Assembly (NCBI RefSeq): GCF_040869045.1
Contig: NW_027137038.1
Coordinates: 62,001-126,000, forward strand
Source: Eurosta solidaginis
Taxonomy: Eukaryota > Arthropoda > Insecta > Diptera > Tephritidae
DNA: 64,000 nt
Direction of reading: 5' to 3'
Of this stretch, positions 43,401 through 53,000 are shown piece after piece. How positions within the stretch are numbered: position 1 is the stretch's first letter; every line of letters begins with the position of its first letter. The notes beneath the pieces are model-generated. The model was not told the DNA's origin. It saw nothing but the letters and a program-made list of their open reading frames with translations, and did not search any database. The position numbers and the translations under genes are program-made.

Positions 43401-43562
43401 ATTCTAGAGTTAAATTGATAAATAACGTGTACGAATTTGTTTAACGCATTTGTTTTGGTTACTCGACGTCTCCGTTCCCGTGTAGCCTACATATTGCGTT
43501 TTTTTTTTTTAATTTGCTTACCGGGCTAAAGGTTAGCATGCTTAAAATACGTAAGTCGTTTT

Positions 43563-43764
43563 GTTTCAACCAGGCATGCTTAACGAACGAAACGATATCA
43601 TTTCATTACGATAATCAACGTTAATAAACGAAACGAAGTCATTAACGTTAATTTGACGATCTTAACGTTAATAAACGAAACGAAGTGACTTCGTTTCGTT
43701 TATTAACGTTGATTATCGTAACGAAATGATATCGTTTCGTTCGTTAAGCATGCCTGGTTTCAAC
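43563..43764. repeat. 8-bp target site duplication pair of MITE copy 1
   Basis: GTTTCAAC is present at 43563-43570 and again at 43757-43764, directly abutting the element. Its length and its match to the nTnnnnAn pattern are those expected of hAT transposition. The normal satellite at this point reads GTTCAAC, with one T fewer, so the target monomer probably carried an extra T. Confidence 0.88.
43571..43756. mobile_element. hAT-type palindromic MITE, copy 1 (186 bp)
   Basis: A non-autonomous element with no coding capacity. It begins CAGGCATGCTTAACGAACG and ends with the reverse complement, ending GCATGCCTG. The inverted arms extend about 70 bp inward with one mismatch, at 43605 (A where the other arm predicts G), so the element could fold into a long hairpin. 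The middle holds another partial arm copy, AACGTTAATAAACGAAACG, suggesting an internal duplication. Termini starting CAGG together with the 8-bp target duplication point to mobilisation by a hAT transposase. No such transposase is in the window, and I cannot name the family. Confidence 0.88.
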
Positions 43765-45129
43765 AAATTTAAGTAGATAACTCATCAGTTGTTTGCATCA
43801 GAGCGACAATTTTTGAGATAGTTATTAAAACTGTTTAAAGGTTGTCAAAAGTTCTTTATCGTTGTATATCCTTTAATTCTAGAGTTAAATTGATAAATAA
43901 CGTGTACGAATTTGTTTAACGCATTTGTTTTGGTTACTCGACGTCTCCGTTCTCGTGTAGCCTACATATTGCGTTTTTTTTTTTTAATTTGCTTACCGGG
44001 CTAAAGGTTAGCATGCTTAAAATACGTAAGTCGTTTTGTTCAACAAATTTAAGTAGATAACTCATCAGTTGTTTGCATCAGAGCGACAATTTTTGAGATA
44101 GTTATTAAAACTGTTTAAAGGTTGTCAAACGTTGTTTCTCGTTGTATATCCTTTAATTCTAGAGTTAAATTGATAAATAACGTGTCGAATTTGTTTTCGC
44201 ATTTGTTTTGGTTACTCGACGTCTCCGTTCTCGTGTAGCCTACATATTGCGTTTTTTTTTAATTTGCTTACCGGGCTAAAGGTTAGCATGCTTAAAATAC
44301 GTAAGTCGTTTTGTTCAACAAATTTGAGTAGATAACTCAGCAGTTGTTTCCATCAGAGCGACAATTTTTGAGATAGTTATTAAAACTGTTTAAAGGTTGT
44401 CAAACGTTGTCTCTCGTTGTATATCCTTTAATTCTAGAGTTAAATTGATAAATACCGTGTACGAATTCGTCTAACGCATTTGTTTTGGTTACTCGACGTC
44501 TCCGTTCTCGTGTAGCCTACATATTGCGTTTTTTTTTAACTTGCTTACCGCGCTAAAGGTTAGCATGCTTAAAATACGTAAGTCGTTTTGTTCAACAAAT
44601 TTGAGTAGATAACTCAGCAGTTGTTTCCATCAGAGCGACAATTTTTGAGATAGTTATTAAAACTGTTTAAAGGTTGTCAAACGTTGTTTCTCGTTGTATA
44701 TCCTCTAATTCTAGAGTTAAATTGATAAATAACGTGTACGAATTTGTTTAACGCATTTGTTTTGGTTACTCGACGTCTCCGTTCTCGTGTAGCCTACATA
44801 TTGCGTTTTTTTTTTAATTTGCTTATCGGGCTAAAGGTTAGCATGCTTAAAATACGTAAGTCGTTTTGTTCAACAAATTTGAGTAGATAACTCAGCAGTT
44901 GTTTGCATCAGAGCGACAATTTTTGAGATAGTTATTAAAACTATTTAAAGGTTGTCAAACCATGTTTCTCGTTGTATATCCTTTAATTCTAGAGTTAAAT
45001 TGATAAATAACGTGTACGAATTTGTTTAATGCATTTGTTTTGGTTACTCGACGTCTCCGTTCTCGTGTAGCCTACATATTGCGTTTTTTTATTTAATTTG
45101 CTTACCGGGCTAAAGGTTAGAATGCTTAA
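43765..45129 (+). repeat. Satellite array between MITE copy 1 and piggyBac
   Basis: About five monomers. Marker changes include GTGTCGAATTTG (near 44183), TTGTCTCTCG, ACCGTGTACGAATTCG, CAAACCATG, the A-interrupted T-run TTTTTTTATTTAA, and TTAGAATGC just before the piggyBac. The same markers recur in the same order after MITE copy 2, but there one monomer fewer separates the MITE from GTGTCGAATTTG, and one fewer lies further on. No gene is seen. Confidence 0.95.
45126..45129. repeat. Left TTAA target duplication of piggyBac
   Basis: TTAA immediately precedes the terminal CCCTAG. Its partner is at 47565-47568. Removing the element and one TTAA gives AATGCTTAAAATACG, the sequence actually found in the duplicated block at 50810-50824. 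Confidence 0.97.
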
Positions 45130-45147
45130 CCCTAGAAGCCTAACCTA
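45130..45147 (+). repeat. piggyBac left terminal inverted repeat
   Basis: CCCTAGAAGCCTAACCTA is the exact reverse complement of 47547-47564. It is the 3' end relative to the transposase. Perfect identity between the two ends suggests a fairly young insertion. Confidence 0.96.
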
Positions 45148-45158
45148 TTTTAGTAATA

Positions 45159-45189
45159 CATAAAGCATAAACATACGTCTCAGAGGCGT
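45159..45189 (+). repeat. piggyBac left subterminal repeat
   Basis: A 31-bp block opening CATAAAGC and containing ACGTCTC-AGAGGCGT matches 47354-47384 at 28 of 31 positions in direct orientation. Its core is an imperfect dyad (ACGTCTC against GAGGCGT). A third, looser match, ACGCTTCGCAGGCGT, lies at 47533-47547 next to the right terminus. Such subterminal motifs are plausible transposase-binding sites, by analogy with the internal repeats of moth piggyBac. Confidence 0.8.
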
Positions 45190-45319
45190 ACATGTACTAA
45201 TAATAACCTCTAAGATAAATTCTGCTTAGTTATATAGTTTTTTTTTAATGAAGTTTTAGATCGGAATACAAACTATTAATAAAACACATTTTCTATAAAA
45301 TAAAATTAATTCAAACATA

Positions 45320-45325
45320 TTTATT
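45320..45325 (-). promoter_or_regulatory. Candidate poly(A) signal for the transposase
   Basis: AATAAA on the minus strand, roughly 165 nt past the presumed original transposase stop at 45489-45491. In AT-rich sequence such hexamers are common by chance, so this rests on position alone. Confidence 0.35.
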
Positions 45326-45488
45326 ATCACAAAAAATAACGAACATAAAAACCAGGTGCATAGAAAATAAAGTTAAACAATTTAGAAAACAAAAAAAAAA
45401 ACAGTTCATTATTCTACTAAAATGGTTTGTTTTACTTATTTGTAATGTAATCAGTCTTTGGATGACTATATATATATGTATATATAAT

Positions 45489-47265
45489 TTAGGAGCAGTC
45501 TACACATACATCATGTTTGTGCTCACAACATATTGGTTTTTTGCACTTATAGCACACTATTTTTGACATCCTCTTTTTTTGTAGGAGCAGAAACAACAAT
45601 ATTTTCGTTTTTTAGGTTCTGATTCTTCTGATTGAGAATTATTGTGTGTACTTGTAGGATCGCCGAGAATTGTACCTATATTGTCTCGCACAGACCTGAT
45701 CAAAGTTGGGCCTTGAAGCCTTTCTTCCATCCATGGTTTCATCAAATCTGTAGATAGTTGCTTCATGTATTATCTGCGATTCAAAGGCTTTTTATTATTT
45801 GCCGCCATGTTGTGACTATAAATTATAGCACTGTTTACAAATGACATGTTCAGAATGCCGTAAAATACAGCCATTGGCCATCTATTTGTCTTACGGCTGC
45901 ATGACATTGACGAACACATCTGATCAAATGAATCTACCCCTCCTTTTGTTTGGTTGTAGAAATGAATCATGTCTGGTTTTCCACTTGAATGATTAATTAT
46001 TGCGTCTTCATCACAAGAGGACAATAAGTAAACCATCTTTGAGGGCTTTGGCTTATAAGACACCAGTGTCAGTGGCCCATCAAAGCAAAACATAGAAGTA
46101 CAGCAGATCGGGATCTTGAATTTTTAAGTTTTTCAGGTTTTTCTCTCTTATTAGAAGGTATTGTGCCAACTATAGTCAATTTGTAAGGCGGTTGAAGAAG
46201 GTTTTTAGCCAGGGGAACTGATGTGAACCAGTTATCACATGTTATGCTCCTATTAGAACCATGAATGGTTTTCGACAATTTTTTTACATAAAATTCACCA
46301 AGTGGAATGCCTCCACTATTTGTGGTTCTTCCAGTATATGGATCCGCATCAATCATGTACTTGTACGTTGCGTCGCACATCATCGGAAACTTGATTCCAT
46401 ACTTGCTGGGCTTATTCGGAATGTAAATCCGGAAGGGGCATCTGCCTCTAAACCCTAGTAACTGCTCATCAATTGTTACTTCCGATCCAGGAATGTAATT
46501 GTTTCGGCATTGCTTTATAAACATTTCCCAAACATTTCTAGCTGGAACGAATGCGTCATTTGGTCGAAGCATCGGACGCAAGGTTTTATCGTCCATTCTT
46601 AGGCATCTAGATAAAAACTCAAATCTTTCTTTACTCATTACTGAAACGTACCGTGTGCCAGAAAAAGTAGAATCAAACAATTCGTCTGTTGAAAGGTGGT
46701 TATCCTTCATGACAGCAGTCAGAGATAGAATGCCTATAAATGCACGAATCTCTAAGTATTGAGTGTCTTTATAAGTCGCTGTTGTTTTTGATATATTTTG
46801 TCTTTTAATTATCATTTCGACATTGGTCCATTTAACAATTTCATTTAAAATTTCGTCTGTCATGAAGAGATTGAAAATATGCGTGGGATCAAATATATTT
46901 TTGCATGTGCTTGCTGGACCCCGAGATGCGCGAACTATATTCATTGCTTTTGTTCTGTGAGTTAATGTGGCCTTACGGGTTGACCAAATATGCCCATTCT
47001 TACCACGAATAATTTTGTCAGAAATATGATGTATTCGTTCGGAACTGAAAGTAACTGAAACGTCGGCAGCATCCATATCTTCTTCAGTGCAGGAATTTAC
47101 TTGTGTATCCTCACTATCACAACTGTTTTCATCATTGTTTTCAACATTCTGGAGACAGTTCTCCTCTCCTTCTTCTTCTGAAGCTGAATCGTCTGCAGTT
47201 ATGTTATCTTCTTCGCATAGGATGGCAAAAATATCGTCAACGTTCAATTTATTATATCGTGACAT
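45489..47265 (-). pseudogene. piggyBac-family transposase, broken by two frameshifts and one stop
   Basis: The footprint, about 592 codons, equals the usual length of this family (594 aa in moth piggyBac). I start it at MSRYNKL (47265); an upstream in-frame Met at 47337 adds a hydrophobic stretch that looks spurious. An acidic region (residues about 19-68) is followed by the RNase H-like DDE domain. Catalytic Asp are D266 (VTIDEQ) and D344 (TCDNWF), with the third Asp in the GGVDSFDQ motif of the next fragment; this spacing matches D268, D346 and D447 of the moth enzyme. The chain continues through CSRKTNRWPM, a PKKRK nuclear-localisation-like motif and a Cys-rich zinc-binding tail. Lesions: a frameshift between about 46118 and 46091, an in-frame TAA at 45770-45772, and a frameshift at an A7 run near 45576. 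The last pushes the CYKC, CCEH and CVDC part of the zinc domain into another frame ending at 45489. It is almost certainly inactive. Confidence 0.95.
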
Positions 47266-47353
47266 ATTCACAAGTTCTATAAGATATGTACATACAGAAA
47301 TAATGAGCATAAAACACCCAAATATTAATATATCCAATCGTGATGAAAACTTA

Positions 47354-47384
47354 CATAAAGCCTAAACATACGTCTCGTAGGCGT
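47354..47384 (+). repeat. piggyBac right subterminal repeat
   Basis: Direct-repeat partner of 45159-45189 (28 of 31 identical), containing ACGTCTCGTAGGCGT. It lies about 90 bp upstream of the chosen transposase start, so it could also overlap promoter sequence. A further related motif is at 47533-47547. Confidence 0.8.
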
Positions 47385-47546
47385 GTTATACGTGAAAAAC
47401 TCAAAAATGGTTAAGTTTGAATCAGCGAAAAGTGCGCGCTCAGCAAGCATCAACCGACTACTGACTTGACGAAAAAGCACGAGGTGTTAACTTAAACAGT
47501 TTAAAAAAGAAAGAGAGTTTTAAAATCAATGTACGCTTCGCAGGCG

Positions 47547-47564
47547 TAGGTTAGGCTTCTAGGG
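47547..47564 (-). repeat. piggyBac right terminal inverted repeat
   Basis: Exact inverted copy of the left 18-bp terminus, ending AGGCTTCTAGGG and followed at once by TTAA. This is the promoter-side (5') end relative to the transposase. Confidence 0.96.
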
Positions 47565-49807
47565 TTAAAATACGTAAGTCGTTTTGTTCAACAAATTTAA
47601 GTAGATAACTCATCAGTTGTTTGCATCAGAGCGACAATTTTTGAGATAGTTATTAAAACTGTTTAAAGGTTGTCAAACGTTGTTTCTCGTTGTATATCCT
47701 TTAATTCTAGAGTTAAATTGATAAATAACGTATACGAATTTGTTTAACGCATTTGTTTTGGTTACTCGACGTCTCCGTTCTCGTGTAGCCTACATATTGC
47801 GTTTTTTTTTTAATTTGCTTACCGGGCTAAAGGTTATCATGCTTAAAATACGTAAGTCGTTTTGTTCAACAAATTTGAGTAGATAACTCAGCAGTTGTTT
47901 CCATCAGAGCGACAATTTTTGAGATAGTTATTAAAACTGTTTAAAGGTTGTCAAACGTTGTTTCTCGTTGTATATCCTTTAATTCTAGAGTTAAATTGAT
48001 AAATAACGTGTACGAATTTGTTTAACGCATTTGTTTTGGTTACTCGACGTCTCCGTTCTCGTGTAGCCTACATATTGCGTTTTTTTTTTTAATTTGCTTA
48101 CCGGGCTAAAGGTTAGCATGCTTAAAATACGTAAGTCGTTTTGTTCAACAAATTTGAGTAGATAACTCATCAGTTGTTTGCATCAGAGCGATAATTTTTG
48201 AGATAGTTATTAAAACTGTTTAAAGGTTGTCAAACGTTGTTTCTCGTTGTATATCCTTTAATTCTAGAGTTAAATTGATAAATAACGTGTACGAATTTGT
48301 TTAACGCATTTGTTTTGGTTACTCGACGTCTCCGTTCTCGTGTAGCCTACATATTGCTTTTTTTTTTTAATTTGCTTACCGGGCTAAAGGTTAGCATGCT
48401 TAAAATACGTAAGTCGTTTTGTTCAACAAATTTGAGTAGATAACTCATCAGTTGTTTGCATCAGAGCGACAATTTTTGAGATAGTTATTAAAACTGTTTA
48501 AAGGTTGTCAAACGTTGTTTCTCGTTGTATATCCTTTAATTCTAGAGTTAAATTGATAAATAACGTGTACGAATTTGTTTAACGCTTTTGTTTTGGTTAC
48601 TCGACGTCTCCGTTCTCGTGTAGCCTACATATTGCATTTTTTTTTTAATTTGCTTACCGGGCTAAAGGTTAGCATGCTTAAAATACGTAAGTCGTTTTGT
48701 TCAACAAATTTGAGTAGATAACTTATCAGTTGTTTGCATCAGAGCGACAATTTTTGAGATAGTTATTAAAACTGTTTAAAGGTTGTCAAACGTTGTTTCT
48801 CGTTGTATATCCTTTAATTCTAGAGTTAAATTGATAAATAACGTGCACGAATTTGTCTAACGCATTTGTTTTTGTTACTCGACGTCTCCGTTCTCGTGTA
48901 GCCTACATATTGCATTTTTTTTTTTATTTGCTTACCGGGCTAAAGGTTAGCATGCTTAAAATACGTAAGTCGTTTTGTTCAACAAATTTGAGTAGATAAC
49001 TCATCAGTTGTTTGCATCAGAGCGACAATTTTTGAGATAGTTATTAAAACTGTTTAAAGGTTGTCAAACGTTGTTTCTCGTTGTATATCCTTTAATTCTA
49101 GAGATAAATTGATAAATAACGTGTACGAATTTGTTTAACGCATTTGTTTTGGTTACTCGACGTCTCCGTTCTCGTGTAGCCTACATATTGCATTTTTTTT
49201 TTAATTTGCTTACCGGGCTAAAGGTTAGCATGCTTAAAATACGTAAGTCGTTTTGTTCAACAAATTTGAGTAGATAACTCATCAGTTGTTTGCATCAGAG
49301 CGACAATTTTTGAGATAGTTATTAAAACTGTTTAAAGGTTGTCAAACGTTGTTTCTCGTTGTATATCCTTTAATTCTAGAGTTAAATTGATAAATAACGT
49401 GTACGAATTTGTTTAACGCATTTGTTTTGGTTACTCGACGTCTCCGTTCTCGTGTAGCCTACATATTGCATTTTTTTTTTTTGCTTACCGGGCTAAAGGT
49501 TAGCATGCTTAAAATACGTAAGTCGCTTTGTTCAACAAATTTGAGTAGATAACTCAGCAGTTGTTTGCATCAGAGCAACAATTTTTGAGATAGTTATTAA
49601 AACTATTTAAAGGTTGTCAAACGTTGTTTCTCGTTGTATATCCTTTAATTCTAGAGTTAAATTGATAAATAACGTGTACGAATTTGTTTAACGCATTTGT
49701 TTTGGTTACTCGACGTCTCCGTTCCCGTGTAGCCTACATATTGCGTTTTTTTTTTAATTTGCTTACCGGGCTAAAGGTTAGCATGCTTAAAATACGTAAG
49801 TCGTTTT
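47565..49807 (+). repeat. Satellite array between piggyBac and MITE copy 2
   Basis: Opens with the right TTAA target duplication (47565-47568) and continues the monomer interrupted at 45129. Marker changes GGTTATCATG (47832), GAGCGATAATTT (48185), AACGCTTTTG (48581), AACTTATCAG (48721) and GTGCACGAATTTGTC (48843) recur in the same order near 51360-52390, an offset of 3528 bp. That equals twelve monomers plus the MITE with its extra target copy. From about 49100 the markers instead match those before MITE copy 1. No gene is seen. Confidence 0.95.
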
Positions 49808-50009
49808 GTTTCAACCAGGCATGCTTAACGAACGAAACGATATCATTTCGTTACGATAATCAACGTTAATAAACGAAACGAAGTCATTAACGTTAATTTG
49901 ACGATCTTAACGTTAATAAACGAAACGAAGTGACTTCGTTTCGTTTATTAACGTTGATTATCGTAACGAAATGATATCGTTTCGTTCGTTAAGCATGCCT
50001 GGTTTCAAC
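49808..50009. repeat. 8-bp target site duplication pair of MITE copy 2
   Basis: GTTTCAAC lies at 49808-49815 and 50002-50009, the same sequence as around copy 1. This is expected if the MITE was copied with its flanks and did not transpose twice. Confidence 0.88.
49816..50001. mobile_element. hAT-type palindromic MITE, copy 2 (186 bp)
   Basis: Same length and sequence as copy 1 except at one position (G at 49850 where copy 1 has A at 43605). The G restores full pairing of the two arms, so copy 2 is closer to the original. The same target duplication and the same rare satellite variants upstream (GCATTTTTTTTTTTTGC without AATTT, CGCTTTGTTC, GAGCAACAATTT, CCGTTCCCGTG) show that it arose by array duplication, not by a new transposition. 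Confidence 0.88.
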
Positions 50010-53000
50010 AAATTTAAGTAGATAACTCATCAGTTGTTTGCATCAGAGCGACAATTTTTGAGATAGTTATTAAAACTGTTTAAAGGTTGTCAAACGTTGT
50101 TTCTCGTTGTATATCCTTTAATTCTAGAGTTAAATTGATAAATAACGTGTCGAATTTGTTTTCGCATTTGTTTTGGTTACTCGACGTCTCCGTTCTCGTG
50201 TAGCCTACATATTGCGTTTTTTTTTAATTTGCTTACCGGGCTAAAGGTTAGCATGCTTAAAATACGTAAGTCGTTTTGTTCAACAAATTTGAGTAGATAA
50301 CTCAGCAGTTGTTTCCATCAGAGCGACAATTTTTGAGATAGTTATTAAAACTGTTTAAAGGTTGTCAAACGTTGTCTCTCGTTGTATATCCTTTAATTCT
50401 AGAGTTAAATTGATAAATACCGTGTACGAATTCGTCTAACGCATTTGTTTTGGTTACTCGACGTCTCCGTTCTCGTGTAGCCTACATATTGCGTTTTTTT
50501 TTTAACTTGCTTACCGGGCTAAAGGTTAGCATGCTTAAAATACGTAAGTCGTTTTGTTCAACAAATTTGAGTAGATAACTCAGCAGTTGTTTCCATCAGA
50601 GCGACAATTTTTGAGATAGTTATTAAAACTATTTAAAGGTTGTCAAACCATGTTTCTCGTTGTATATCCTTTAATTCTAGAGTTAAATTGATAAATAACG
50701 TGTACGAATTTGTTTAACGCATTTGTTTTGGTTACTCGACGTCTCCGTTCTCGTGTAGCCTACATATTGCGTTTTTTTATTTAATTTGCTTACCGGGCTA
50801 AAGGTTAGAATGCTTAAAATACGTAAGTCGTTTTGTTCAACAAATTTAAGTAGATAACTCATCAGTTGTTTGCATCAGAGCGACAATTTTTGAGATAGTT
50901 ATTAAAACTGTTTAAAGGTTGTCAAACGTTGTTTCTCGTTGTATATCCTTTAATTCTAGAGTTAAATTGATAAATAACGTGTACGAATTTGTTTAACGCA
51001 TTTGTTTTGGTTACTCGACGTCTCCGTTCTCGTGTAGCCTACATATTGCGTTTTTTTTTATAATTTGCTTACCGGGCTAAAGGTTAGCATGCTTAAAATA
51101 CGTAAGTCGTTTTGTTCAACAAATTTTAGTAGATAACTCAGCAGTTGTTTGCATCAGAGCGGCAATTTTTGAGATAGTTATTAAAACTGTTTAAAGGTTG
51201 TCAAACGTTGTTTCTCGTTGTATATCCTTTAATTCTAGAGTTAAATTAATAAATAACGTGTACGAATTTGTTTAACGCATTCGTTTGGTTACTCGACGTC
51301 TCCGTTCTCGTGTAGCCTACATATTGCGTTTTTTTTTTTAATTTGCTTACCGGGCTAAAGGTTATCATGCTTAAAATACGTAAGTCGTTTTGTTCAACAA
51401 ATTTGAGTAGATAACTCAGCAGTTGTTTCCATCAGAGCGACAATTTTTGAGATAGTTATTAAAACTGTTTAAAGGTTGTCAAACGTTGTTTCTCGTTGTA
51501 TATCCTTTAATTCTAGAGTTAAATTGATAAATAACGTGTACGAATTTGTTTAACGCATTTGTTTTGGTTACTCGACGTCTCCGTTCTCGTGTAGCCTACA
51601 TATTGCGTTTTTTTTTTTAATTTGCTTACCGGGCTAAAGGTTAGCATGCTTAAAATACGTAAGTCGTTTTGTTCAACAAATTTGAGTAGATAACTCATCA
51701 GTTGTTTGCATCAGAGCGATAATTTTTGAGATAGTTATTAAAACTGTTTAAAGGTTGTCAAACGTTGTTTCTCGTTGTATATCCTTTAATTCTAGAGTTA
51801 AATTGATAAATAACGTGTACGAATTTGTTTAACGCATTTGTTTTGGTTACTCGACGTCTCCGTTCTCGTGTAGCCTACATATTGCTTTTTTTTTTTAATT
51901 TGCTTACCGGGCTAAAGGTTAGCATGCTTAAAATACGTAAGTCGTTTTGTTCAACAAATTTGAGTAGATAACTCATCAGTTGTTTGCATCAGAGCGACAA
52001 TTTTTGAGATAGTTATTAAAACTGTTTAAAGGTTGTCAAACGTTGTTTCTCGTTGTATATCCTTTAATTCTAGAGTTAAATTGATAAATAACGTGTACGA
52101 ATTTGTTTAACGCTTTTGTTTTGGTTACTCGACGTCTCCGTTCTCGTGTAGCCTACATATTGCATTTTTTTTTTAATTTGCTTACCGGGCTAAAGGTTAG
52201 CATGCTTAAAATACGTAAGTCGTTTTGTTCAACAAATTTGAGTAGATAACTTATCAGTTGTTTGCATCAGAGCGACAATTTTTGAGATAGTTATTAAAAC
52301 TGTTTAAAGGTTGTCAAACGTTGTTTCTCGTTGTATATCCTTTAATTCTAGAGTTAAATTGATAAATAACGTGCACGAATTTGTCTAACGCATTTGTTTT
52401 TGTTACTCGACGTCTCCGTTCTCGTGTAGCCTACATATTGCGTTTTTTTTTTAATTTGCTTACCGGGCTAAAGGTTAGCATGCTTAAAATACGTAAGTCG
52501 TTTTGTTCAACAAATTTGAGTAGGTAACTCAGCGGTTGTTTGCATCAGAGCTACAATTTTTGAGATAGTTATTAAAACTGTTTAAAGGTTGTCAAACGTT
52601 GTTTCTCGTTGTATATCCTTTAATTCTAGAGCTAAATTGATAAATAACGTGTACGAATTTGTTTAACACATTTGTTTTGGTTACTCGACGTCTCCGTTCT
52701 CGTGTAGCCTACATATTGCGTTTTTTTTTTTAATTTGCTTACCGGGCTAAAGGTTAGCATGTTTAAAATACGTAAGTCGTTTTGTTCAACAAATTTAAGT
52801 AGATAACTCAGCAGTTGTTTGCATCAGAGCGACAATTTTTGAGATAACTATTAAAACGTGTACGTGTAACGTGTACGAATTTGTTTAACGCATTTGTTTT
52901 GGTTACTCGACATCTCCGTTCTCGTGTAGCCTACATATTGCGTTTTTTTTTTTTAATTTGCTTACCGGGCTAAAGGTTAGCATGCTTAAAATACGTAAGT

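Larger units (their letters stand above)
1..43562 (+). repeat. Satellite array, ~278-bp monomer, uninterrupted segment
   Basis: Head-to-tail copies of one monomer. Successive starts of GTCGTTTTGTTCAAC fall at 1, 280, 557 and 835, giving spacings of 279, 277 and 278. Landmarks in the first unit are an XbaI-type TCTAGA (129-134), a T-run (225-235), the interrupted dyad GCTAA-AGG-TTAGC (250-262), GCATGC (261-266) and TACGTA (273-278). Monomer length varies mainly through the T-run (roughly 7 to 15 T). Two linked variants dominate: CAAATTTAAG with CTCATCAG, and CAAATTTGAG with CTCAGCAG. No monomer is inverted. No conserved reading frame crosses the units, so I see no gene in this stretch. It is probably heterochromatic; a centromeric role is only a possibility. 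Confidence 0.98.
45130..47564 (-). mobile_element. piggyBac-like DNA transposon with defective transposase (2435 bp)
   Basis: This is a cut-and-paste transposon of the piggyBac superfamily. It has perfect 18-bp terminal inverted repeats beginning CCCTAGAAGCC and is bounded by TTAA on both sides, the superfamily's hallmark target duplication. It also has 31-bp subterminal repeats and a transposase on the minus strand. Its length is close to the 2.47 kb of moth piggyBac (IFP2), and the leading CCCTAGAA matches that element's terminus. The ends look intact, so it could still be moved if transposase came from elsewhere, but its own enzyme is broken in three places. The sequence outside the coding region (45148-45488 and 47266-47546) is AT-rich and shows no further gene. 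An empty paralogous site survives at 50814-50817. Confidence 0.97.

Noticed and set aside
1..43562. CRISPR array or other prokaryotic direct-repeat system
   Set aside because: The whole 278-bp unit is repeated with no unique spacers, and the transposons are of eukaryotic types.
43571..43756. Large palindrome as a replication origin or transcription terminator
   Set aside because: The matching 8-bp flanking duplication and hAT-like termini explain it as a mobile element.
47266..47337. N-terminal extension of the transposase from the upstream Met at 47337
   Set aside because: The added 24 residues are hydrophobic and unlike the family's N-terminus. MSRYNKL at 47265 gives the expected spacing to D266 and D344.
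46261..47365. Plus-strand reading frames at 46261-46458, 46499-46762 and 47087-47365
   Set aside because: They are antisense shadows of the transposase, which has clear family motifs on the minus strand.
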